Positions 15,505 through 23,326 of a DNA stretch of 51,912 nt are shown here, in pieces. Position numbers and translations under genes: made by a program. The notes below the pieces were generated by a model. That model was not told the DNA's origin, ran no database searches, and saw only the letters and a list, made by a program, of their open reading frames with translations. This DNA is from Candidatus Roizmanbacteria bacterium RIFCSPLOWO2_01_FULL_39_19 (lineage in GTDB: Bacteria > Patescibacteriota > Microgenomatia > UBA1406 > HO2-37-13b): assembly GCA_001789725.1 (NCBI GenBank), contig MGAM01000004.1:1-51912 (forward strand), in the 5' to 3' direction. The stretch's first letter is position 1; each line of letters opens with the position of its first letter.

Positions 15505-15530
15505 CCTTAATTTGCTTTCAAACTAAAATA

Positions 15531-15539
15531 TGATATACT
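15531..15539 (+). promoter_or_regulatory. Extended -10 promoter of the gene at 15550
   Basis: TGaTATACT, 10 nt before the ATG at 15550; divergent from the secA promoter. Confidence 0.55.
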
Positions 15540-15549
15540 ATAAGACATC

Positions 15550-15915
15550 ATGGAAAGTCCAGTCTCAGAAATATATAGTTTGAAGACTCAGGGAAATCGG
15601 AGAGAAGCGCGGTCTCTTATCAGAAACATGAGAGAATCAAGGTCCATAGAGCAAGGAGCACGCTTGAGTTTGCCTGATGTTAATAACGCATTCCTTTGTG
15701 GAGGAATTTTTGGAATAGCACTTACTGCTAGTCTAAGAGCTCTTGGATCGGATACTGCTCAGGCAGCCCACCCATTAGTTATTGGAATGCTGGGATTTAT
15801 GCTAGGCGGATTAGGAGCAATGAGTCATACAGTTACTCATAACATATTTGCTAGATCTAGGATTGAGGCACTCTTAAAAGAAAAAGGCGCCCATTCTAGC
15901 ATAAATAGCAGCTAG
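15550..15915 (+). CDS. Small membrane protein, two TM segments
   Basis: The 121-aa protein has an Arg-rich cytoplasmic N-terminal region of about 45 residues, then two hydrophobic segments (about 48-66 and 75-94, the second GMLGFMLGGLGAM), and a short basic tail ending in KEKGAHSSINSS. No family is recognised. It has its own extended -10 promoter divergent from secA and converges on serS with a 21-bp gap. The context next to secA does not by itself imply a role in secretion. Confidence 0.65.
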   Translation: MESPVSEIYSLKTQGNRREARSLIRNMRESRSIEQGARLSLPDVNNAFLCGGIFGIALTASLRALGSDTAQAAHPLVIGMLGFMLGGLGAMSHTVTHNIFARSRIEALLKEKGAHSSINSS

Positions 15916-15936
15916 TACTTAAACAAAAAAACATTC

Positions 15937-17184
15937 TTATCTAGAGATCTTATCAAATCCGACTAAGGGTCGCAGCACTTTCGGAACTTTGATAGATCCA
16001 TCCTTTTGCTGGTAGTTTTCAAGTAATGGAATTAACACACGTGGAGAGGCAACGGCTGTGTTATTTAAACTAAAACAATAATGAGTTTGACCGCCATCCC
16101 CTCTATAGCGGATCTTCAGCCGTCTTGTTTGGAATGTTCCCATTATTGAGTTTGACCCAACTTCTCCATAACCATTTCTCGATGGCATCCAAGCCTCTGT
16201 GTCATATTTGTAAATTTGTGGCTCCCCCATGTCGCTTGTACACATAAACAGAACTCGGTATGGGATTTCCAGTTCGTCAAAAATCTCTTCGGTATTGGCC
16301 TGAAGTTCAGCATGTAACTCTTTTGCCTCCCCTAAATCATCTTTCCCAATTATTACCTGTTCAATTTTCCAAAATTCATGAAGACGGTATAAACCTTTTG
16401 TGTCTTTACCGTATGATCCCGCCTCACGCCGAAAACAGGGAGAGAATGCGACAAACTTTTTGGGCAAGTCTTTTTCGGCAAGCGTTTCATTTGCAAAATA
16501 GCTTGTAACAGCAACCTCGGCAGTGCCAGCTAAATATGAGTCTTCATCATTAAGTTCATAAACCTCACTTTTTCCCCAAGGGAATTGGCCTGACCCAAAC
16601 AAAGAAAAACCTTTAACAATTGATGGAGCAATCAAAGGTATGTAGTCTTTAGCAATTAATTTTTGAAAAGCAAAACTGAGAATTGCAAAGTGAAGTTGGG
16701 CCAATTGCTTTTTCAAGAAATAACCCCTAAAACCTGATACTTTTGACCCTCTCTCAAAGTCGGCCAAATCATGGATTTTGCACAATTCAATATGCGACTT
16801 TGGCGCAAAGTCAAATTCAGGAATTATTCCCTTTTTATATAATTCAACGTTATCTTTCTCATCACGCCCTACTGGAACATCATCAAGTGGAACATTGGGA
16901 ACCTGGCTTAATAATTTCTCAAGTTGAATGTCAATATCAGACAGTTCTGTTTCAAGACGCTGAATGTCATTTTTAAGCTGCTTGCCTTTCTCGATATTTT
17001 CTGAAGTCGGCTTAGTGGAAGCATTTTTGTTTCTTTTTTCCCGAAGGTGCTGGATTTTAGTCATCAACTCCCGCTTCTGCTCGTCAAGTGATAAAATTCC
17101 ATCCAAATCAACATCTCTCCTCTTGTTTTTTGCAGCGGTTGCTACCTTCTCCCTATTATCCCTGATAAACTGAACATCTAACAT
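15937..17184 (-). CDS. serS: Seryl-tRNA synthetase
   Basis: SerRS charges tRNA-Ser. The 415-aa protein has the N-terminal tRNA-binding coiled-coil arm (about 25-105), then the class II catalytic domain with TAEVAVTSYF, motif 2 FSPCFRREAGSYGKDTKGLYR, and motif 3. Motif 3 reads LNNTAVASPRVLIPLLENYQ instead of the commonest LNGSGLAVGR version; the conserved Arg is kept. The start is 6 nt after the lysS stop, so it is the second gene of a lysS-serS operon and has no promoter of its own that I can see. Confidence 0.97.
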   Translation of the reverse strand: MLDVQFIRDNREKVATAAKNKRRDVDLDGILSLDEQKRELMTKIQHLREKRNKNASTKPTSENIEKGKQLKNDIQRLETELSDIDIQLEKLLSQVPNVPLDDVPVGRDEKDNVELYKKGIIPEFDFAPKSHIELCKIHDLADFERGSKVSGFRGYFLKKQLAQLHFAILSFAFQKLIAKDYIPLIAPSIVKGFSLFGSGQFPWGKSEVYELNDEDSYLAGTAEVAVTSYFANETLAEKDLPKKFVAFSPCFRREAGSYGKDTKGLYRLHEFWKIEQVIIGKDDLGEAKELHAELQANTEEIFDELEIPYRVLFMCTSDMGEPQIYKYDTEAWMPSRNGYGEVGSNSIMGTFQTRRLKIRYRGDGGQTHYCFSLNNTAVASPRVLIPLLENYQQKDGSIKVPKVLRPLVGFDKISR

Positions 17185-17190
17185 AATTAT

Positions 17191-19278
17191 TTAAAGCCCC
17201 AAGTCGTCGTGAATGCTTTTCATGGCGTCTAGGGTAATTTCAACAAAATCATTTAATTTAATTGCCAATTTTTCCTCGCACATTTTAATTTGGTCTCTGT
17301 CAACTGGAGCAGCAAAAGCCTTTTGGGGAAACTTTTTTATAACAGACTCTGCCGTAACCTGTTCTAATTTTCTGTCCGGACGAACTAACGCAACAGCAAC
17401 TATAAATCCGGTTAACTCGTCACAGGTATATAGTGACCACTCCATTTTCGACTCAGGACCCCTAAAGCCATTGTGATGAAAATTGTGTGAAAGAATACAC
17501 TCAATAAGTTCTTGATTGTTCTCACCAGTTTGTTTTATCCATTCAATAGTTTTAGACGTATGTTCTGATGGGTCGCTTTGTGTTTCTTCCCAATCGGCAT
17601 CATGCAGAAGTCCTGCCATTCTCCAGATGACATCACCTTCTCCAAAATGTTTTGCCAGCGCCCCCATTATGGCTTCAACTGCCAGACAATGACGAATTAA
17701 ATTTTTATTTTTAAGATGCTCATTAACAATAGCGAGGGCTTGATTTTGAGTAAGCTTGAGTTTGGATTTCTTGGTAGATTTTGGTATGGTTGTATTTTCT
17801 GGAATTTCTTTATAAATATCATTTTCGTTAATAGGCTTTTCCGGACGAAGTGTTGGGAATAAAATTACTTCCTTTATTGCCCAAGTATTGGTAAAAAACA
17901 TAACTAATCGATCAATTCCTACTCCAATTCCACCTAAGGGGGGTAAACCATATTCCATAGCTGTCAAAAAGTCCTCATCCGCGTGCTGTGCTTCTTCAAA
18001 ATCGATACGAGTCATTTTTTCATCCCGATTAAATCTTGACCTTTGGATTTCTGGGTCAGTAAGCTCACTCCATCCGTCACAGATTTCTCGCCCTCCAATG
18101 TATCCTTCAAATCTCTGCACCCACTCCGGATTATCAGGATGAGCCTTTGATAGGGGGCTGACATCAGCGGGATAGTCGATAATCCATGTAGGTGACACTA
18201 AAGTTTCAGGAATAGAATGTTCAAAGATTTTGAAAATAAGTTGTCCTTTTGTCTCTCCGCCCAAAAGTTCCATATTTTTTTTCTTGCAGTAGTCAAGAAG
18301 CTCTGCCTCAGTCATTTCTATTACGTCAAGTCCCAACTTATCTTTGATTATGTCAACCATTTTTATCCTTGGCCATTGCCCTGATAAATCGATTACGTGC
18401 TTATCAACTTTTATCTTGAGCCCTCCCGCTACTTCTTTTGCAACGTGCTTAAACATTCCCTCGGCCACATCCATCATACGTTGATAATCTGCATATGATT
18501 CATACCACTCAAGCATTGTAAATTCAGGATTATGTGTTCTATCTAATCCCTCATTACGAAATACCTTTCCAATCTCATACACCCTATCATATCCTCCGGC
18601 AATTAACCGTTTTAAATAAAGCTCTGGAGCAATCCGAAGATACATATTGGCATCCAGCGCGTTAAAGTAAGTCTTAAACGGCTTTGCGTTGGCTCCTCCG
18701 TATAAGTGTTGCAGTATTGGAGTCTCAACCTCTAAAAAACCTTGATTGTCAAGAAAACTCCTGACAGCACGGACAACCTTGGCACGAATACCAAATCTCT
18801 TTTTGACGTCATCATTAAGAAGAAGATCAAGATATCTCTGCCTAAACCGAGTCTCAACGTCGCGTATCCCATACCAGGAGTTAGGCAGGGGACGCAGTGA
18901 TTTTGTCAATAATACGTAATCTGAAGGCATAATAGAAACCTCACCGGCAACAGTTTTTGTAACCTCCCCGACTACTCCAACAAAGTCTCCTATGTCAAGT
19001 AGGTCTAGATTGTCAAACTGCTCGTCTCCCAAAATATCTTTTTTGAAGAAGAGTTGGATTTTACCAGTTTCATCTTTAAGGTCAGCAAAAACTATATTCC
19101 CATGGGTTCTTAGAGAAAATATTTTCCCCGCAGTTTTTACACTCCGACCCAGCATTTCAAGCGTCTCAGAAACTGTCTGTTTTTTATCAAACGAAGGTGC
19201 GTATCCGCTGACGCCAAGTAATTGTAGCTTTTTAAGCTTATCCTGCCTTGCTTGAATTAATTGGTCTTCAGTTTTCAT
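17191..19278 (-). CDS. lysS: Lysyl-tRNA synthetase fused to an HD-domain hydrolase
   Basis: Residues 1-480 form a complete class II LysRS: OB-fold anticodon domain (about 45-130), motif 1 near 185, motif 2 FRNEGLDRTHNPEF (240-253) and motif 3 GGIGVGIDRLVMF (449-461). Residues 481-509 are a Lys-rich linker. Residues 510-695 are an HD-superfamily phosphohydrolase-like domain with His530, HD 559-560, HNFHH around 598-602 and Asp620. The two parts are in one uninterrupted frame. LysRS normally ends shortly after motif 3, so the HD part is an extra domain; stand-alone relatives of this HD type are found widely. The start lies 6 nt after a TATTAT box, just downstream of the greA terminator, and the gene leads an operon with serS. 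Confidence 0.95.
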   Translation of the reverse strand: MKTEDQLIQARQDKLKKLQLLGVSGYAPSFDKKQTVSETLEMLGRSVKTAGKIFSLRTHGNIVFADLKDETGKIQLFFKKDILGDEQFDNLDLLDIGDFVGVVGEVTKTVAGEVSIMPSDYVLLTKSLRPLPNSWYGIRDVETRFRQRYLDLLLNDDVKKRFGIRAKVVRAVRSFLDNQGFLEVETPILQHLYGGANAKPFKTYFNALDANMYLRIAPELYLKRLIAGGYDRVYEIGKVFRNEGLDRTHNPEFTMLEWYESYADYQRMMDVAEGMFKHVAKEVAGGLKIKVDKHVIDLSGQWPRIKMVDIIKDKLGLDVIEMTEAELLDYCKKKNMELLGGETKGQLIFKIFEHSIPETLVSPTWIIDYPADVSPLSKAHPDNPEWVQRFEGYIGGREICDGWSELTDPEIQRSRFNRDEKMTRIDFEEAQHADEDFLTAMEYGLPPLGGIGVGIDRLVMFFTNTWAIKEVILFPTLRPEKPINENDIYKEIPENTTIPKSTKKSKLKLTQNQALAIVNEHLKNKNLIRHCLAVEAIMGALAKHFGEGDVIWRMAGLLHDADWEETQSDPSEHTSKTIEWIKQTGENNQELIECILSHNFHHNGFRGPESKMEWSLYTCDELTGFIVAVALVRPDRKLEQVTAESVIKKFPQKAFAAPVDRDQIKMCEEKLAIKLNDFVEITLDAMKSIHDDLGL

Positions 19279-19284
19279 AATTTA

Positions 19285-19290
19285 ATAATA
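19285..19290 (-). promoter_or_regulatory. -10 box of lysS-serS
   Basis: TATTAT on the minus strand, 6 nt before the lysS ATG at 19278 and immediately downstream of the greA terminator. Confidence 0.5.
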
Positions 19291-19291
19291 C

Positions 19292-19321
19292 TAAAAAACC
19301 CCGCGCTTATTTGGCGGGGTT
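19292..19321 (-). terminator. Intrinsic terminator after greA
   Basis: On the minus strand an 8-bp stem AACCCCGC/GCGGGGTT with a 9-nt loop is followed by a T-run (TTTTTTAG). It separates greA from lysS-serS and is the only convincing intrinsic terminator I found. The 3' UTR before it (19331-19374) can form a second, longer stem with an inner GCCTG/CAGGC hairpin. Confidence 0.85.
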
Positions 19322-19405
19322 GATGTTTAACAAAATCTCCCCGCCTGCTCAGGCTTTTTTTGAGGAGAATTTTGAAACTATGTTCTTTGTTGTCATTGAT
19401 CTATT

Positions 19406-19870
19406 TTACGAAATATTTATTATTTTGTAAACCACGTTCCCGGAGGGGGTTGCAACCTGTACTTCATCTCCCTTTCCCTTGCCTAACACAGCTTTCCCGA
19501 TAGGTGAGTTGGTAGATAATTTTTTGTTTTCAATATCGGCCTCAAGTTCGCCGACAATTTGGTATTCAAGCTTTTGACCATCTCTCTCGAGTATCACGGA
19601 ATCACCTAGGCTTACAAAATTATTATTTGCATCCTTGGCAACGACCTCTGCATTTCTAAGCCTAAGCTCAATCCAAACTATTCTGCTGTCAATAAACCTT
19701 AAGGACTCTTTGGCTGATGTATATTCACTGTTTTCAGATAAGTCGCCCATTTCCCGAGCTTTTTGCAGGCGCGCAACAACTACGGGTCGCTTTACTTCAC
19801 GAAGTTCCTTAAACTCACTGTTTAATTTATCAAACCCCTCTTGTGTGACTTTGAATTTTTTAGCTTTCAT
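19406..19870 (-). CDS. greA: Transcription elongation factor GreA
   Basis: GreA rescues backtracked RNA polymerase by stimulating transcript cleavage. The 154-aa protein has the N-terminal antiparallel coiled coil (residues 1-75) with the conserved acidic tip ENSEYTSAKE (about 51-60; the DLSENSEY block), and the C-terminal FKBP-like domain with LSTNSPIGKAVLGKGKGDEV. Length is typical. It is monocistronic, ending at a clear terminator. A TGaTACAAT box at 19896-19904 would give a leader of about 19 nt and lies within a 13-bp palindrome. Confidence 0.97.
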   Translation of the reverse strand: MKAKKFKVTQEGFDKLNSEFKELREVKRPVVVARLQKAREMGDLSENSEYTSAKESLRFIDSRIVWIELRLRNAEVVAKDANNNFVSLGDSVILERDGQKLEYQIVGELEADIENKKLSTNSPIGKAVLGKGKGDEVQVATPSGNVVYKIINIS

Positions 19871-19895
19871 AATAAATGTTAATCGTTAGAAGTGA

Positions 19896-19909
19896 ATTGT
19901 ATCATACAA
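19896..19909 (-). promoter_or_regulatory. greA promoter with overlapping palindrome
   Basis: TGaTACAAT (minus strand, 19896-19904) overlaps the perfect inverted repeat TTGTAT-c-ATACAA (19897-19909). The overlap could be an operator or only the symmetry of an AT-rich -10. Confidence 0.35.
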
Positions 19910-19946
19910 ATTTAAGAGAACAACAAGAGAATTGTTGAAGCTATTG

Positions 19947-19955
19947 TGCTAAAAT
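19947..19955 (+). promoter_or_regulatory. Extended -10 promoter of tRNA-Glu
   Basis: TGcTAAAAT, ending 13 nt before the tRNA; same type as the promoter of the tRNA at 819. Confidence 0.55.
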
Positions 19956-19968
19956 TAGGGCTGTAAGC

Positions 19969-20042
19969 GGCGCCTTCGTCTAGCGGTTTAGGACATCAGG
20001 TTCTCATCCTGAAGATCACGGGTTCGAATCCCGTAGGCGTCA
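19969..20042 (+). tRNA. tRNA-Glu (CTC)
   Basis: The cloverleaf is complete: acceptor GGCGCCT/AGGCGTC (one G-U), D-stem GTCT/GGAC, anticodon stem TCAGG/CCTGA with loop TTCTCAT (anticodon CTC), T-arm ACGGG-TTCGAAT-CCCGT, discriminator A at 20042. CTTCGTCTAG in the D region is typical of tRNA-Glu. CCA is not encoded. The next ATG starts at 20044, a single nucleotide later. Confidence 0.95.
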
Positions 20043-20043
20043 C

Positions 20044-20355
20044 ATGCGTATGGGAAACAATATAATCCTGATAGGTTTTTTATTTATCATCTTAGGAATC
20101 CTTTTCAACGTTTTTGGTAAAGTAGGATTACCCACTCTTCCGGGTGATATCTTGATCAAAAAAGAAAACTTCACCTTTTATTTTCCAATTGTCAGTTCAA
20201 TTATCATTAGTATTATTTTGACAATTCTCATAAATATCTTCTTAAGAAAGCGAGACTACTCTATTTCTCCCTTTAGCCATTTAAGGTATCTTGGAGTAAC
20301 ATGTGTGACAGGAATTGAGAAAATACAAGGAGTATTATCTGAATGTATTTTATGA
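20044..20355 (+). CDS. DUF2905 membrane protein at a tRNA 3' end
   Basis: Residues 1-70 match DUF2905: a first TM segment (IILIGFLFIILGILFNVFG), the hallmark LPGDILIKKENFTFYFP, then a second TM segment (SSIIISIILTILINIF) and a basic RKR end. Family members usually stop about here; this frame continues 33 more residues antisense to cutA, overlapping it by 100 bp. The ATG is one nucleotide past tRNA-Glu, with a second in-frame ATG at 20050. No separate promoter or Shine-Dalgarno is seen, so expression likely depends on tRNA transcription and 3' processing. Function unknown. Confidence 0.85.
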   Translation: MRMGNNIILIGFLFIILGILFNVFGKVGLPTLPGDILIKKENFTFYFPIVSSIIISIILTILINIFLRKRDYSISPFSHLRYLGVTCVTGIEKIQGVLSECIL

Positions 20356-20582
20356 ATCTCGTCCTCAATTTCTTGATATTTTGACTCAATTGTTTTTATA
20401 AACAACACAACTTCTTTTGATTCGTCAATTTTCCCAGATTTTGGTGGCCAGAAAAACATGGGGAGAGTGTCAGGGAAAATATTAACGCAAGCACATAAAC
20501 GCTTATTCATGAGATTCCTGCCAATTTTTTTTGCTTCGTCAATCGAAGGACAGGTTACATAAATCAAAAGCATCTCAGACAT
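20256..20582 (-). CDS. cutA: CutA family protein
   Basis: CutA1 proteins are trimeric ferredoxin-like-fold proteins once linked to divalent-cation tolerance; their exact role is unsettled. The 108-aa protein shows the family blocks LLIYVTCPSIDEAKKIGRNLMNKRLCACVNIFP, the middle ESKEVVLFIKT strand, and the C-terminal VTHVTPRYLKWLKGEI. Length is normal, so the 100-bp antisense overlap at its 3' end is with an extension of the DUF2905 gene, not a truncation of cutA. A TAAAAT box lies 6 nt before the ATG. Confidence 0.93.
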   Translation of the reverse strand: MSEMLLIYVTCPSIDEAKKIGRNLMNKRLCACVNIFPDTLPMFFWPPKSGKIDESKEVVLFIKTIESKYQEIEDEIHKIHSDNTPCIFSIPVTHVTPRYLKWLKGEIE

Positions 20583-20588
20583 AGGAAT

Positions 20589-20594
20589 ATTTTA
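20589..20594 (-). promoter_or_regulatory. -10 box of cutA
   Basis: TAAAAT on the minus strand, 6 nt before the cutA ATG; it overlaps the yvcK stop codon. Confidence 0.4.
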
Positions 20595-21548
20595 CATTAA
20601 TTTAAAAATTGCCTTAGCTAATTTTTCCGGATCATGCCTCAACAAACTCCGCTTTAGCATATCCCCTTTTTTATTCTTATATTGAGAATATGACAACAAA
20701 TCTTCTCTGACTACTCGTCTGTCGGCTTTAAGATCATCAAGCACCGGGTCCTCCTTGTACTTCTGATAATATAAAACGGCTTTCTGGGGCAGCGTGGCGT
20801 TATTTACAATAATTTTGTTGACAGGTCTATTTAGATATTTTTCAATCTCGCTTACATGGCCAGTTAAAGTGAACCCATCAGTTTGACCAGATTTATTCAT
20901 CAGGTTGGCTACAAAAATAATTTTTAGTTTTGAAAGTGCCTTTACAATTCCATGTGGTAAAAGGCAAGGGATGAGGCTCGTATATAAGTCTCCTGGGCCT
21001 ATGACTACAAAATCAGAATTTTTTAATCTCTTAACAGCATTGGGATTTGCAATTGAAGGGGGTGTTAGCGACAAAGAGATAACTCTGCCAAAATGATTAT
21101 CTTTATCTATTAAAGCTTCACCTTTTATGACTTTTCCTGATTCGTATTTTGCTTTAAGATTGGTTTTTTTAAAAGTGACAGGGAAGATACCACCTTTTAC
21201 ATTTAAGATTGTACTTGCTCTTTTAATAACTTCCCTATAATTTGGAGAAATTTTCTCCAGAACTGAGAGCAAAATATTACCAAAGTTGTGGCCGGCAAAA
21301 TCTCCCTTGTCAAAACGGTAAAGGAATAATTCACGCCAAATTTCATCAGACTGTGAGAGAGCAACCAAACACTGCCTTAAGTCGCCTGGTGGCAGCACGC
21401 CGTATTGATCTCTCAACCTGCCCGTTGAGCCTCCCGAGTCTGTCATGGCAACAACCACTCCCAAATCAATTGGGTATTTTTTAAGACCAGTTAGTGTTAT
21501 AAAGGTACCCGTACCACCGCCGATAACAGCAACCCTTTGTAATTGCAT
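20592..21548 (-). CDS. yvcK: YvcK/CofD-family protein
   Basis: The 318-aa protein belongs to the CofD-like YvcK family, UDP-GlcNAc-binding proteins needed in other bacteria for gluconeogenic growth and cell-wall homeostasis. Motifs are VAVIGGGTGTFITLTGLKKY at the N terminus, MTDSGGSTGRLR, LPPGDLRQCLVALS, GHNFGNILLS, and VVIGPGDLYTSLIPCLLPHGI. Two ATG codons are possible; the first (21557) touches the TATAAT box and could not be transcribed from it, so the second (MQLQRV, 21548), 9 nt downstream of the box, is chosen. It shares a divergent promoter region with the membrane-protein gene at 21579. Confidence 0.93.
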   Translation of the reverse strand: MQLQRVAVIGGGTGTFITLTGLKKYPIDLGVVVAMTDSGGSTGRLRDQYGVLPPGDLRQCLVALSQSDEIWRELFLYRFDKGDFAGHNFGNILLSVLEKISPNYREVIKRASTILNVKGGIFPVTFKKTNLKAKYESGKVIKGEALIDKDNHFGRVISLSLTPPSIANPNAVKRLKNSDFVVIGPGDLYTSLIPCLLPHGIVKALSKLKIIFVANLMNKSGQTDGFTLTGHVSEIEKYLNRPVNKIIVNNATLPQKAVLYYQKYKEDPVLDDLKADRRVVREDLLSYSQYKNKKGDMLKRSLLRHDPEKLAKAIFKLM

Positions 21549-21557
21549 GCGTTTCAT

Positions 21558-21567
21558 ATTATATACT
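21558..21567. promoter_or_regulatory. Overlapping divergent -10 boxes
   Basis: Minus-strand TATAAT (21558-21563, 9 nt before the yvcK ATG at 21548) overlaps plus-strand TATACT (21562-21567, 11 nt before the ATG at 21579). The two polymerases could not bind at once. Confidence 0.5.
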
Positions 21568-21578
21568 TAATTTAAACT

Positions 21579-22556
21579 ATGAGGAAAATATATATTCTCT
21601 GGGGATTATTTCTTGTGTCCACGCTATTATTTGGAGCTTTTTTGGGCAAACTTGACTTTTTTGGATTTCTTGATGGGCGTCATGAGGTCAATTCTAGATT
21701 TTTGATTGGAGTACTTTTTACAAGTTATTCCCTTATTTTTACAACCGTATTGATTGATTTATCAAATGACAAAAATGAACACGCTATCTACGCCATATCA
21801 GCAGCCCTTTTTGTTGGTGTCTTTGCTCTATTCAACGGAAATATCCTGGCAGCCTTAGCGTCGGGAGTTCTTTTTATTATTTTTCTGTGGATTATATCAC
21901 GTGAGGCAAGGAAACGGCTCGAATTTTACATACGCCTTGTCCCCTCTGAACTCTTCTTCCCCATTTTGAAGAAAGGTATTTTATTTATCGTTGGAATGTT
22001 TGCTGTCATTAACTTTTTCCATTCTCAAATTAGACTTGAAAGTGATACATTAATCAGCCCCGATTTAGTTAGAACTGTATCAAAACCATTTATCGTTGTT
22101 TTTAATAAACAACTGGAAAGTCAACTAAAAAGTCAGCTGGGCGATCAAGCAAAGTCAACGGAGAACTCAGCAGCCAAACGTCAAATTGTTGAATTTGTGT
22201 TGAAACAGACAATTCAATCAACATTAGGAAAACAGAGTGAAAATCTTGGGATCAACGCAAATGCCGTTCCAGTTGAGAAAGCAGTAATTTATGATAACGG
22301 AGCCATTGATGTTGCGCCAGTTATCAATTTAATGGCTGACGACATTTCCGTATCACTTAATGAAAGATTACAACCTTATTTCTTTATTGCCCCATTTGTT
22401 GTTGCTCTTGCCACGATAGTGATCTTCCAACCGCTTCTTTGGCCAATAGAAGTAATTGAGTCATATTTATCACGGCTTATATTTTTTATATTACTCAAGA
22501 TAAGATTTGTAAACATCAAAAAAGAAACCCGTGAAGTTGAAAGATTATCCCTTTAA
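21579..22556 (+). CDS. Multi-pass membrane protein of unknown function
   Basis: The 325-aa protein has about five N-terminal hydrophobic segments (residues 5-22, 40-62, 71-86, 88-106 and 130-147), a soluble region of about 115 residues (155-270) rich in Gln/Ser/Asn, and one or two C-terminal hydrophobic segments (about 272-310) before a basic tail. The soluble region is probably outside the membrane. No family is recognised. The 3' end overlaps the convergent DsbA-like gene by 12 bp. Confidence 0.75.
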   Translation: MRKIYILWGLFLVSTLLFGAFLGKLDFFGFLDGRHEVNSRFLIGVLFTSYSLIFTTVLIDLSNDKNEHAIYAISAALFVGVFALFNGNILAALASGVLFIIFLWIISREARKRLEFYIRLVPSELFFPILKKGILFIVGMFAVINFFHSQIRLESDTLISPDLVRTVSKPFIVVFNKQLESQLKSQLGDQAKSTENSAAKRQIVEFVLKQTIQSTLGKQSENLGINANAVPVEKAVIYDNGAIDVAPVINLMADDISVSLNERLQPYFFIAPFVVALATIVIFQPLLWPIEVIESYLSRLIFFILLKIRFVNIKKETREVERLSL

Positions 22557-23270
22557 GAATTCATCCAAAGTTTGTTTGACTGATTCATAAGGAAGTGCTC
22601 CTTCAATAACTCTAGTTTTCCCGGTTGCCACGTTGTACAAGACCGTAGTTGGCGTTGCTCTTACTCCGGCCTTTGTGCCTTCTGCAAGCTGGTCTTTTAC
22701 TTTTTGCTCGTATTTATTGCTGTCAAGACACTGTTGTAGCTTTGCTTTGTTAAGACCGTTTTTAGCTGCCAAGTCGCCCAAGCCCGAAAGTTCAAGTGAT
22801 GGCATCGCTTCAAACACGGCGTCAGCAAACTTAAAGTAGGCAGTATTACCTCTCTGGTCAGCAGCGCATTCTACAGCTTCCGCAGCATCCTGAGCTTTTG
22901 GATGGAATGAAAGCGGAAAATTACGTACGACATGGGCTACGTTTTTATATTCTCCCAAAATCCGTTTTGGAGTTGGGTGGAATTGATTACAAAACGGACA
23001 TTCATAATCAGTGTATTCAACCATAACAACTTTCGCATCTTTTGGACCTTGCCAGTGGTCTTTATTTGCGTCAGGTTTCACTATATCCATTGTTGTTGGT
23101 ATTGTTGGCTCCGGAGGTTGGTTGGTATTTTGAGCTTGTTGAGTAGTTGTATTGGTACCTTTTTCGAGTGTTTGGACTTTATTCCAGAGGTATCCAACAC
23201 CAAAAGCAGCAGCAATTAGTAAAACAACAAGAATGTTGCTCGTTGAAATAGGATTTTTATTGTTTTTCAT
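22545..23270 (-). CDS. DsbA/BdbD-like thiol-disulfide oxidoreductase
   Basis: The 241-aa protein has an N-terminal TM anchor (about residues 12-29), a Gln/Thr/Pro-rich linker, and a DsbA-type thioredoxin domain with the CPFC redox motif in YTDYECPFCNQF (about 92) and the cis-Pro loop RATPTTVL near 207. A separate pair of cysteines (VECAAD and LQQCLD) lies in the helical insert. It should oxidise or isomerise disulfides in exported proteins. The frame includes an upstream TTG, but the ATG at 23270 gives a normal signal anchor. Potential substrates here include the cysteine-containing C-terminal tails of both class A PBPs. Confidence 0.92.
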   Translation of the reverse strand: MKNNKNPISTSNILVVLLIAAAFGVGYLWNKVQTLEKGTNTTTQQAQNTNQPPEPTIPTTMDIVKPDANKDHWQGPKDAKVVMVEYTDYECPFCNQFHPTPKRILGEYKNVAHVVRNFPLSFHPKAQDAAEAVECAADQRGNTAYFKFADAVFEAMPSLELSGLGDLAAKNGLNKAKLQQCLDSNKYEQKVKDQLAEGTKAGVRATPTTVLYNVATGKTRVIEGALPYESVKQTLDEFLKG

Positions 23271-23326
23271 AACAGACAAACTCTACAGTATGAGGCGTAT
23301 CTTGTCAAGCTATAAAACTAGCGGGC

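Noticed and set aside
21549-21557. Upstream ATG for yvcK
   Set aside because: It directly abuts the -10 box, whereas the second ATG lies at the spacing seen for other genes.
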